In this document: one piece after another, positions 8,783 to 16,722 of the stretch
Position numbering within the stretch: the first letter of the stretch is position 1
How the letters are laid out: each line of letters opens with the position of its first letter
Assembly: GCA_943788825.1 (NCBI GenBank)
Contig: CALSRT010000009.1
Span: 84,678-148,677, forward strand
Length of the DNA stretch: 64,000 nt
DNA from: UBA4582 sp002389265
Lineage (GTDB): Bacteria; Pseudomonadota; Gammaproteobacteria; Pseudomonadales; Azotimanducaceae
Direction: 5' to 3'
Made by a program: the position numbers and the translations under genes
The notes under the pieces: model-generated
Told to the model about the DNA's origin: nothing
The model's input: only the letters and a program-made list of their open reading frames with translations
Database searches by the model: none

Positions 8783-11011
8783 ATGGTTAAGGTCAGACAA
8801 GATCAGCCACTCCGCGATGACGGTAGCGTCAATTTGGATGTTTGGCTCCGCCAATTGCAGGAAATTAATCCCAATTTTGATATGGGGCGGCTTCGCGGTG
8901 CCTGTGATCTGGCAGAAAAAGCCGAAGAAAGAGCGGTAGTCACGAATACGGCATGGCCCTCGGGACGCAGTAGCTTTAGAACGGGTCTCGAGATGGCAGA
9001 CATTCTCAGTGAGCTGCGAATGGATGAGGAAGGCATTGTAGCTGCGATCATTTATCGCGCTGTGCGAGAGAATCAAATCACGTTGAATCACGTACGCAAA
9101 CAATTTGGCAAGTCGGTTGCTGATTTGGTTGAAGGTGTCATGCGGATGGCGGCAATCAGTAATGTGCGCAGGTCTGACGCGCCAGTCTTCGGTGAGCAAA
9201 AAGATCAGCTTGAACAGGCAAAAATGCTGCTCATCGCTCTGGTTGATGACGTCCGGGTCGCTTTAATTAAACTCGCGGAGCGGACCTGTGCCATTCGAAC
9301 GATTGCTAAGGATCAACCGGCTAAACGTGCACGCCTGGCCCGCGAGGTTATGGATATTTATGCGCCGCTGGCTCACCGATTAGGTATTGGACAACTCAAG
9401 TGGGAGCTGGAAGACTTTGCCTTTCGCTATCTTGAACCCTTGGCCTATAAGCGTATCGCGACGCTGCTGGATGATACGCGTAGCGGGCGTCAGGAATATC
9501 TCGATCGCGTTATCGCAACTTTGAACCACCAGCTCAAAGTGATTAATGTCAAAGCCGAGCTAGATGGCAGAGTCAAACATATTTATAGCATCTGGCGCAA
9601 AATGCACCGCAAAGGCATTGAGTTTTCTGAAGTCTACGACGTTAGCGCGGTGCGAATATTAGTCCCCGCAGACAATGACTGCTATCAGGTTCTGGGCGTC
9701 GTGCATAACCTATGGCGAAATTTGCCCCATGAGTTCGATGACTATATCGCCTCTCCGAAAGAGAATGGCTATCGGTCCTTGCATACTGCCGTGATCGGTC
9801 CAGAGAACAAGGTGCTAGAAGTTCAAATCAGAACTTTTGAAATGCATGAAAAGTCCGAATTAGGTGTCTGTTCACATTGGCAATACAAGTCAACGGGTGA
9901 TGTAGATGAGCCCGTCGCTTATCGAGAAAGGATTGAATGGCTGCGACAGATACTCGATTGGCGCGAAGAGCTAGGTGAAGTCGCCGGTATATCTAAAGAG
10001 CTGTTAGATGAAATCAGTTTTGATCGAATCTATGTCTTTACACCGGACGGCCATGTGGTTGACCTGCCGCCAAGCTCTACACCGGTGGACTTTGCATACA
10101 GAGTGCATACGGATGTGGGGCACAAGTGTCGAGGTGCCAAGATTAATAGTAAGATCGTGCCGCTTAATACCAGTTTGAAAAGTGGTGACCAGATCGAAAT
10201 CATTGTTGGTAACGATGTTGAGCCGAGACGAGAATGGCTCCATGCGCATTTGGGTTATGTGTCAACCTCCCGCGCGAGAGCTAAAATCCAGAGCTGGTTT
10301 GGGCTGAGAACAAAGCGCAAGAATACCGAAGAAGGCAAACAACTACTGACTTCTGAATTCTATCGACTCGGCGTCGATGACCTCGAGTTAGATTCCCTAG
10401 TGGTAAAATTGAAATATAAGAACGTCAATGAGTTGTACGCCGCGATCGGTGCAGGTGAAGTTAATGTAATTTATGTCGTTGAAGCGGCTGTTCAGTTGGT
10501 TGAAGTGGGCTTGAAGGAAAAGCAGCTAAGTCTTCTGCTCGGCGAAGATGAAGCTGGGGACGGCAATGAACTGCTGATAGAAGGCCTTGGTGGGATGGCC
10601 TACACCCTGGCCGCCTGTTGTCATCCTGTCGTGGGGAACAGTATCGTCGGTCTCACGAATGAAAAGGGTAGCGTTGATGTCCACTGTCAGGAATGTCTGC
10701 AGGCATTGGAGGGCGTTGCTCATGGCAGGCTGATTCGTCTCGATTGGCGAGGGGAAGCCGCCGTTACCCTCCCTGTGTCGATTGAAATTCATGCTTACGA
10801 TCGCCGTGGCCTGTTGCATGATATTTCTGGTGTTGTCATGGGTGAAGAAACCAACGTGACAGCAATGAATATGTGTAAAAATGCGCCTGATAACCACGTT
10901 ACAATCAATATGACGATTGAGGTGACGACGATTTACAGTTTGTTGCGAACCATAGAACAAATTGAGCTGCTGACGAATGTCATTTCAGCACGGCGATTGG
11001 ACAACAGTTGA
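8783..11011 (+). CDS. relA: GTP pyrophosphokinase RelA (ppGpp synthetase I)
   Basis: Ribosome-associated enzyme that makes (p)ppGpp when uncharged tRNA enters the A site. The N-terminal hydrolase domain lacks the HD pair (ILSELRMDEEGIVAAIIYRA in its place), so it should not hydrolyse ppGpp. The synthetase domain has the EFDD motif at residues 317-320, typical of monofunctional RelA, followed by ENGYRSLHT and the EVQIRT strand. A TGS domain (about 413-475), a Cys/His zinc-finger-like segment (CCHPVVGNS, CQECL near 610-640) and a C-terminal ACT domain follow. At 742 residues it is full length. It is likely co-transcribed with rlmD. Confidence 0.96.
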   Translation: MVKVRQDQPLRDDGSVNLDVWLRQLQEINPNFDMGRLRGACDLAEKAEERAVVTNTAWPSGRSSFRTGLEMADILSELRMDEEGIVAAIIYRAVRENQITLNHVRKQFGKSVADLVEGVMRMAAISNVRRSDAPVFGEQKDQLEQAKMLLIALVDDVRVALIKLAERTCAIRTIAKDQPAKRARLAREVMDIYAPLAHRLGIGQLKWELEDFAFRYLEPLAYKRIATLLDDTRSGRQEYLDRVIATLNHQLKVINVKAELDGRVKHIYSIWRKMHRKGIEFSEVYDVSAVRILVPADNDCYQVLGVVHNLWRNLPHEFDDYIASPKENGYRSLHTAVIGPENKVLEVQIRTFEMHEKSELGVCSHWQYKSTGDVDEPVAYRERIEWLRQILDWREELGEVAGISKELLDEISFDRIYVFTPDGHVVDLPPSSTPVDFAYRVHTDVGHKCRGAKINSKIVPLNTSLKSGDQIEIIVGNDVEPRREWLHAHLGYVSTSRARAKIQSWFGLRTKRKNTEEGKQLLTSEFYRLGVDDLELDSLVVKLKYKNVNELYAAIGAGEVNVIYVVEAAVQLVEVGLKEKQLSLLLGEDEAGDGNELLIEGLGGMAYTLAACCHPVVGNSIVGLTNEKGSVDVHCQECLQALEGVAHGRLIRLDWRGEAAVTLPVSIEIHAYDRRGLLHDISGVVMGEETNVTAMNMCKNAPDNHVTINMTIEVTTIYSLLRTIEQIELLTNVISARRLDNS

Positions 11012-11054
11012 AACGAGGCAATTTGCCGAACTATTTTAATGAAAGGAGTTTTGG

Positions 11055-11705
11055 GTGAAAATTATTCTTTTAGGTGCACCAGGTGTTGGTAAGGGTACTC
11101 AGGCGCAATTTATTATGGAGAAGTGTGGGATTCCCCAGATTTCCACTGGTGATATGCTTCGCGAAGCGATTAAAGCGGGTTCTGCACTTGGGAAGAAGGT
11201 TAAGGGGGTCATGGATCAAGGGGCTTTAGTCACTGATGAAATCATCATCGAATTGGTTAAGGAACGCATTCAACAGCCGGATTGTGCTAATGGTTTCTTG
11301 TTTGATGGCTTTCCACGGACTATACCCCAGGCACAGGCCTTGCTTGATCAGCATATTGAAATCGATAGCGTCATCGAAATTAAGGTGCCAGACGCTGATA
11401 TCGTTAAGCGACTGAGTGGTAGACGAGTTCATCCTGAATCGGGTCGGGTTTATCACACTATCTTTAATCCACCTCAGGTAGCGGGTAAAGACGATGAAAC
11501 TGGCGATGATCTTGTTCAACGTGATGACGATTCCGAGGACACTATCAAGGAACGCTTAAGGATTTATCGAGAACAAACGGAACCGTTAGTTGGTTTCTAT
11601 CGGGCTCTTGCCGAAAAATCAGCGGGTCAATTGCGCTATGCTGAGGTCGACGGCTCAGGTGAAACGAATGAAATTAAAGCAAAAATATTTTCAATTATTG
11701 ATTGA
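11055..11705 (+). CDS. adk: Adenylate kinase
   Basis: Converts ATP and AMP to two ADP in the cytoplasm. The P-loop GAPGVGKGT is at residues 7-15. The AMP-binding DGFPRTIPQA and the LID domain GRRVHPESGRVYH are present. The lack of the four LID cysteines marks it as the zinc-free type. Length 216 is typical of the long form. A good ribosome-binding site (AAAGGAG) lies just upstream. It stands between relA and the histone-like gene, with about 290 bases of non-coding DNA behind it. Confidence 0.97.
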   Translation: MKIILLGAPGVGKGTQAQFIMEKCGIPQISTGDMLREAIKAGSALGKKVKGVMDQGALVTDEIIIELVKERIQQPDCANGFLFDGFPRTIPQAQALLDQHIEIDSVIEIKVPDADIVKRLSGRRVHPESGRVYHTIFNPPQVAGKDDETGDDLVQRDDDSEDTIKERLRIYREQTEPLVGFYRALAEKSAGQLRYAEVDGSGETNEIKAKIFSIID

Positions 11706-11816
11706 TAACGACGATAAATATTATGTGCTTTTAGCTAGATAGAGCGAAAATGTTAGGAAAACTCGAACAGATGTTGCTAAAACACTGAATATTTACGGTT
11801 TTATTCAAAAAAAGTG

Positions 11817-11844
11817 TGCAAATCCAAATTATTTTTTCTAAACT
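11817..11844 (+). promoter_or_regulatory. Possible sigma-70 promoter of the histone-H1-like gene
   Basis: TGCAAA and TAAACT are separated by 16 bases in an AT-rich stretch, about 150 bases before the H1-like start. The match to TTGACA is poor. The rest of the 290-base space after adk shows no gene or clear hairpin. Confidence 0.25.
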
Positions 11845-11996
11845 TTAGCTCGTTAAACAGTTGCGTGCGTAGTTTTAACTATGCGTCAACAAGATTGCCA
11901 GGCTGGTCAGTTTGAAAAGAATGAATCGTACCGAGTGGCGATAGGCTGTTGTAACAAAGTGATTGAACTTTCAATAGTAAGAATAGGAGTGTAAAC

Positions 11997-12518
11997 GTGG
12001 TTGCGAAAAAGAAAACAGGTACAACCAAAAAGGTCGCAGCGAAGGTAAAGCTCGTTGCTAAAAAGAAAGTTGCTGTCAAAAAGACTGTTGCTAAGAAAGC
12101 TGTCGCCAAAAAAGCTGTTGCCAAAAAAGCTGTAGCGAAGAAGAAAGTAGCTGCGAAAAAGCCGGCTGCTAAGAAAGCTGTCGCTAAGAAAGCAGTTGTG
12201 AAGAAAAAAGTAGCTGCGAAGAAAAAACCAGCAGCTAAGAAAAAAGTAGTCGCGAAGAAGAAAGTAGTCGCGAAGAAGAAAGTAGCGGCTAAGAAGCCTG
12301 CTGCGAAAAAAGCTGTCGCTAAGAAGCCTGCTGCCAAGAAAAAGGCAGTTGCAAAGAAGAAAGTAGCGGCTAAAAAGCCTGCTGCGAAGAAAGTTGTTGC
12401 CAAGAAAGCAGCTGCCAAAAAGAAGGTAGTCGCGAAGAAGGCAGTGGCCAAGAAACCTGCTGCTAAAAAAGCTGTTGCCAAGAAGCCAGCAGCGAAGAAA
12501 AAAGCGACTAAGAAGTAA
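11997..12518 (+). CDS. Histone H1-like Lys/Ala-rich repeat protein (AlgP-like)
   Basis: A 173-residue protein made almost only of Lys, Ala, Val and Pro in degenerate repeats of the KKAVAKK, KKVAAKK and KKPAAKK type. It is extremely basic, without predicted folded domains, and resembles bacterial H1-like proteins such as AlgP of Pseudomonas, which bind DNA through a disordered tail. It probably compacts or coats DNA; this is inferred from composition only. It starts at a GTG preceded by AGGAG. The repeats make the gene prone to length change by recombination. A strong terminator follows directly, so it appears to be a single-gene unit. Confidence 0.85.
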   Translation: MVAKKKTGTTKKVAAKVKLVAKKKVAVKKTVAKKAVAKKAVAKKAVAKKKVAAKKPAAKKAVAKKAVVKKKVAAKKKPAAKKKVVAKKKVVAKKKVAAKKPAAKKAVAKKPAAKKKAVAKKKVAAKKPAAKKVVAKKAAAKKKVVAKKAVAKKPAAKKAVAKKPAAKKKATKK

Positions 12519-12535
12519 GAAATACTAGTGGCTGT

Positions 12536-12566
12536 AAAAAACCCTCCGAAAGGAGGGTTTTTTTTT
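12536..12566 (+). terminator. Rho-independent terminator of the H1-like gene
   Basis: ACCCTCC and GGAGGGT form a 7-bp stem with a GAAA loop, followed by nine or more T. Preceding A residues can extend the stem, so it may also serve the convergent mobA gene. Confidence 0.92.
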
Positions 12567-12574
12567 GCCCTTGT

Positions 12575-13174
12575 TTAGTCGGCTGTCAGGTCACCTGCTG
12601 CCGCCAGCTGCTCAAAACTATTGATGTTGTTAAAATCCACAGGGTTGTCGAACTCAACTTCCACGGTGTCGAGGCTTCGTAACCAGCCTTTGACAGACCT
12701 GCCTCCGCCGAGTAGATATTGATCGATCCGCGGGACGACATCGGGCTTGAGCAATAATACCAATGGCTGAATCTGGCCAGCGGTAACTACACAGGCCGCA
12801 TCGTGACCCTTCAGCGCAGCATACAGGCGTTGCACCACATCTTGGGGTAAATGGGGCATGTCGCAAGGTACAACGAAGCATAAGTCTTCGCCTAGTGACG
12901 CTCTGGCGCTAAGTACGCCTCGCAGCGGACCACTAAAGTCCAGAATGGCATCCTCTATCAGAGGATAGCCAAATTGCTGGTAGGCCAGGGAGTGCCGGTT
13001 GCAATTGATCAGCAGTCGATCAACCTGTGGTTTGATTCTGTCAATCACACGCCCTATCAGGGAGCGCCCCGCGAGTAATAGCAGCCCCTTGTCCTGGTGC
13101 GCCATTCGGGTCGCTCGACCGCCCGCCAGTATCAGGCCGCAGATTGCAGGGTTTGAGTTTGAATTGTGATTCAA
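12575..13174 (-). CDS. mobA: Molybdenum cofactor guanylyltransferase
   Basis: Attaches GMP to molybdopterin to form the guanine dinucleotide cofactor used by DMSO-reductase-type enzymes. The nucleotide-binding signature LILAGGRATRM followed by DKGL is at residues 14-31. VVPCDMPHL is the central metal/substrate motif. Length 199 is normal. It is convergent with the H1-like gene and divergent from the helicase gene; no other molybdenum gene is nearby. Confidence 0.93.
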   Translation of the reverse strand: MNHNSNSNPAICGLILAGGRATRMAHQDKGLLLLAGRSLIGRVIDRIKPQVDRLLINCNRHSLAYQQFGYPLIEDAILDFSGPLRGVLSARASLGEDLCFVVPCDMPHLPQDVVQRLYAALKGHDAACVVTAGQIQPLVLLLKPDVVPRIDQYLLGGGRSVKGWLRSLDTVEVEFDNPVDFNNINSFEQLAAAGDLTAD

Positions 13175-13233
13175 GTTGACTCCCTTTCGAAAGGTTTGCT
13201 CAAGATGTCGGCGGCGAAACCCTGTAAGATTGC

Positions 13234-15201
13234 GTGACGATCACTTTACTCGAAGATCTAGCGCGATTGAAATCGACTAAATCCCAACGGCTATACCAAC
13301 ACCTGCTCGGACAGGCGGGTCCGGTCGCACAGAAAATAGATGGCTTTACGGCACGTGTCCAGCAGATCGAAATGGCTGCTATGATTGCTGATGCGATCAA
13401 AAGAAAGAAAAATGTACTGATAGAAGCCGGTACGGGTACGGGAAAGACATTTGCTTATTTGCTGCCGGTGCTGCAAGCCCGCGAACGTGCGATTGTTTCC
13501 ACCGGGAGTAAAACGCTTCAGGACCAATTGTTCCATCACGATATTCCGTTGATCGTAGCAACTTTGGATTGGCCAATAAAAGTCGCGTTGTTGAAAGGTC
13601 GTAATAACTATTTGTGTCCCCAGCGCTTGGAAAATAGTATTTCAATGATTCGCAAAGACAATGATTCGCGGTTACTGCCTGATTTGATCGCTGTGCGGGA
13701 ATGGTGGCAACAAACGACGACGGGCGATTTAACAGAGCTCGCTGACTTGCAAGGTGCCTCAATCGGATCGCTGATTACGGCCACCGCGGATAATTGCTTG
13801 GGTGGTGACTGTCCTAAAGTGAGCGAGTGTCCAGTGTATCAAGCACGAGCTCGAGCTCAGGAAGCTGACCTGGTGGTGGTCAATCACCACCTACTGTTTG
13901 CAGATATGGCATTGAAGGAAGAAGGTTTTGGCTCACTTTTACCAGAAGTAGGTACGATTGTGGTTGATGAGGCACATCAGATCATTGATGTTGCGCGGCG
14001 GTTCTTTGGTGAGCGGTTTAGTAGTCAGCAACTGGTGGCGCTCTGTCGAGACATACGGGTGGAGTTATTGAATTTCGGAAATGACGATATAGCGTTGCAG
14101 TTGGCTAGCGAAAATCTAGGTGCAGTAGTCCGACTCTTGATCGCTGAATTTGAGAAGACCCCAACTGAGTTGGAGCTCGATCAATTGCTGGGTGAACCGG
14201 CGATCGCGCTACGGATCGACGAGGTGGACCTTGCCTTGGGCCAATTGATTGCGTCTTTAGCGCCCGCTGCAGTGCGAAGTGGTTCGTTTGCTCATTGTTA
14301 CTCTAGGGCGTTACGTCTGGCTGATTACCTGGCATTACTGACGGAGGCGGGTACCGACGATGATAATATCCACTGGCTAGAACGTCAGACCCAGGGTTTT
14401 ACATTACATCTGTCGCCTATTTCAATTGCGACTCTGTTGGAAGCGGAGTTTGCCAGTGACAAAAGTTGGGTGTTAACCTCGGCGACGTTGTCCGTCGCCA
14501 ATGAGTTCACCCACTTTAAGCGCTACCTGGGACTCGTTGATATCCAAGAGCGAATCTTTGAAAGCCCGTTCTGTTTCGTCAAGCAGGTGAAGGCACACAT
14601 TCCGCAGGATTTGCCTTTACCAGGTACGGACCGGCATACGCGTCTACTGGTCCACTATTGTATGCCGCTTATTCGTAGTCATAATGGGCGTACCTTCTTC
14701 TTGTTTACGAGCTACAGGGCTTTGCGAATTGCGCGGGAGATATTTGAGGCGCACGTTGACCTGCCGATTCTGGTTCAAGGCAGTATGGCAAAGCCGAAAT
14801 TATTGGCTCAGTTTCGTGAAACGCCGGGCTGTACTTTGCTGGCGACCAACAGCTTTTGGGAGGGAGTGGATGTTAGAGGTGCCGACCTTAGATGTTTGAT
14901 TATTGATAAATTACCCTTCTCCAGTCCGGAAGATCCAATGACGGCTGCCCAGTTCAAAGCAGTGATTGCGGCTGGTGGTAATGCCTTTTTTGATCATGCC
15001 GTTCCTGAGGCTGCAATAGCGCTCAAACAAGGGTTTGGTCGTTTGATTCGCCAGGAGTCTGACAAGGGCCTGTTTGTGCTCGGAGATCCCCGTGTCAACA
15101 CTCGCCGCTACGGTAAGCTGTTCTTGAACAGTCTGCCTGAAATGGAATGGCTCGAGAGCTCAGAGCAAGCCGTTAACTATTTGGAAAACTTACACGAATG
15201 A
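13234..15201 (+). CDS. yoaA: DinG/YoaA-family iron-sulfur DNA helicase
   Basis: XPD-like superfamily 2 helicase, 655 residues. Walker A AGTGTGKT is at 65-72 and the DEAH box at 245-248. The four iron-sulfur cysteines are C128, C188, C193 and C199. The helicase-end motif GFGRLIRQ is near residue 610. Length and its place directly before tsaB match YoaA (adjacent to tsaB in E. coli) better than DinG, which is about 716 residues; the family call is safer than the exact name. The start is a GTG. The stop overlaps the tsaB start as ATGA. Confidence 0.88.
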   Translation: MTITLLEDLARLKSTKSQRLYQHLLGQAGPVAQKIDGFTARVQQIEMAAMIADAIKRKKNVLIEAGTGTGKTFAYLLPVLQARERAIVSTGSKTLQDQLFHHDIPLIVATLDWPIKVALLKGRNNYLCPQRLENSISMIRKDNDSRLLPDLIAVREWWQQTTTGDLTELADLQGASIGSLITATADNCLGGDCPKVSECPVYQARARAQEADLVVVNHHLLFADMALKEEGFGSLLPEVGTIVVDEAHQIIDVARRFFGERFSSQQLVALCRDIRVELLNFGNDDIALQLASENLGAVVRLLIAEFEKTPTELELDQLLGEPAIALRIDEVDLALGQLIASLAPAAVRSGSFAHCYSRALRLADYLALLTEAGTDDDNIHWLERQTQGFTLHLSPISIATLLEAEFASDKSWVLTSATLSVANEFTHFKRYLGLVDIQERIFESPFCFVKQVKAHIPQDLPLPGTDRHTRLLVHYCMPLIRSHNGRTFFLFTSYRALRIAREIFEAHVDLPILVQGSMAKPKLLAQFRETPGCTLLATNSFWEGVDVRGADLRCLIIDKLPFSSPEDPMTAAQFKAVIAAGGNAFFDHAVPEAAIALKQGFGRLIRQESDKGLFVLGDPRVNTRRYGKLFLNSLPEMEWLESSEQAVNYLENLHE

Positions 15202-15884
15202 AAGTATTGGCGATAGAAACCTCAACCACAGCCTGCAGTTTAGGACTGCGGATTGACGGTGAGACCGTTGAACAGACAACGCAATTGGGTCGTAATCACA
15301 GCCGGGAAATATTACCGTTGATCTCGGGCCTGTTAGCAGAGACGGCGATAGATTTGCGCTCGCTGGATTTGATCGTCTATGGCAAGGGACCAGGATCCTT
15401 TACTGGATTGCGTATTGCCCTGGGTGTGGTTCAGGGCTTGGCTTATGGCGTTGGCATTCCTGTTGTGGGGATATCGACCCTGGCTTGCTGTGCCCAGGGT
15501 CGGTATCGTATGTTTGGCGATGAACAGATCGTTGTTGCCCAGACAGCACGCCTGACAGAGGTGTTTTTCGGTGCCTACGAAGTCAATCAAGGTTTCGTTG
15601 AGCCGATCTTGGCGGATACCATATTTGAAGCGGCACAAGTACCCGAGTTAGCCGCTGGTAGCTGGGTCGGAATCGGTAGTGCGTGGCAGTTACGAGAGAC
15701 CATGGAAGCCGCCTTGTGCGTAAAGATGGCCGATGTCCAGCTTGAGGTCTTCCCACGAGCCCATGATCTGCTCGATCTTGGAATTGTGGGCTATGAATCC
15801 GGTGAAGCCATCAGCCCCATGTTGGCGACACCTGAATACCTGCGGGAGCAGGTGGCTAATAAGCCAGGGTCTGGAACGAAATAA
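15198..15884 (+). CDS. tsaB: tRNA threonylcarbamoyladenosine biosynthesis protein TsaB
   Basis: Non-catalytic ASKHA-fold partner of TsaD in making t6A37 of ANN-decoding tRNAs. The N-terminal LAIETSTTACSLGL phosphate-binding strand and the GKGPGSFTGLRIALG motif are diagnostic. Length 228 matches the family. It is coupled to the helicase gene by a 4-base overlap. Confidence 0.94.
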   Translation: MKVLAIETSTTACSLGLRIDGETVEQTTQLGRNHSREILPLISGLLAETAIDLRSLDLIVYGKGPGSFTGLRIALGVVQGLAYGVGIPVVGISTLACCAQGRYRMFGDEQIVVAQTARLTEVFFGAYEVNQGFVEPILADTIFEAAQVPELAAGSWVGIGSAWQLRETMEAALCVKMADVQLEVFPRAHDLLDLGIVGYESGEAISPMLATPEYLREQVANKPGSGTK

Positions 15885-16056
15885 CGCTATGGCGGTTGCC
15901 GCCGTTGTGGATAACTGAGCCTGACGGTAGCACCTGCATGCCACATTTCTGACACGCAGTTACCTGACAATTTACGCAATAAATTACACGACAATATGCC
16001 CTAGAAGGTGTTGAAGCGATGATGATGGCCACAATTGATGCTTGGTTCCCCACTCT

Positions 16057-16713
16057 ATGTCACGATTTCAGTTAATCCACGGACCTACCGGTTATCAACT
16101 GCAGGATCAGGCGAGTCTGCAAAAGCCGCTATTGATCGATTTTAATGCGGGCGCTCTGCAGTATCGGCGTAACCACGGAGGCAAGAAAGAATTGTTGCTT
16201 AAGGCCATATCAGCCAAGCCTGGACAGCAGGTGATCGACTGTACCGCGGGCTTAGGTGTTGATGCGTTCCTGATGGCTGCCAGCGGCTGCACAGTGACGT
16301 TGCTCGAACGTTCGCCGGTGTTGGCCCTGCTGCTTGCTGACGGCCTCTCTAGAGGGCGTGAGGGGCCGGAGACGCAGTCGATTGTTGCCAGGATGGCGTT
16401 GGTTCAGACGGATGCCATCGAATGGTTGGGGCGGTTAGAGAAGCCTGCAGACACGATCTATATCGATCAAATGTTTCCACATCGACAAAAGTCGGCGGCG
16501 GTCAAAGGGGGAATGCAGCTACTGCAAAAATTCCTGGGTGATGATGGCCATGTCGCTGATCTGCTGGCGGCTGCGTTGGCGACTAACAGTCGCCGGGTCG
16601 TGGTCAAACGACCGTTGGTAGGCGGTGACAGTGAAGGTATGGCGCCACACTATCAGCTCAAGGCTAAAGCCAGCCGGTTTGATATCTACCTGCAAAACCC
16701 GGCAACTCATTAA
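16057..16713 (+). CDS. rsmJ: 16S rRNA (guanine-1516-N2) methyltransferase
   Basis: SAM-dependent enzyme that makes m2G1516 in 16S rRNA. The SAM motif VIDCTAGLGVDAFLMA is followed by VTLLERSP, and the catalytic-site segment DQMFPHRQKSAAVKGGM resembles the DPMFPH-KSA motif of RsmJ/YhiQ. The usual Asp-Pro is Asp-Gln here, a small deviation. The ATG at 16057 is preferred over an upstream TTG at 16042. The gene is convergent with plsB with about 10 bases between them. The 170 bases before it hold no convincing gene. Confidence 0.9.
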   Translation: MSRFQLIHGPTGYQLQDQASLQKPLLIDFNAGALQYRRNHGGKKELLLKAISAKPGQQVIDCTAGLGVDAFLMAASGCTVTLLERSPVLALLLADGLSRGREGPETQSIVARMALVQTDAIEWLGRLEKPADTIYIDQMFPHRQKSAAVKGGMQLLQKFLGDDGHVADLLAAALATNSRRVVVKRPLVGGDSEGMAPHYQLKAKASRFDIYLQNPATH

Positions 16714-16722
16714 TGCCGCGAG

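Noticed and set aside
11879..12481. 200-codon minus-strand frame opposite the H1-like gene
   Set aside because: Shadow of the Lys/Ala repeats (Phe/Ala/Leu/Thr-rich). The plus frame has the ribosome-binding site and terminator.
12575..12600. Terminator T run taken as part of mobA
   Set aside because: The mobA stop lies inside the boundary; the hairpin is intergenic and fits the H1-like gene.
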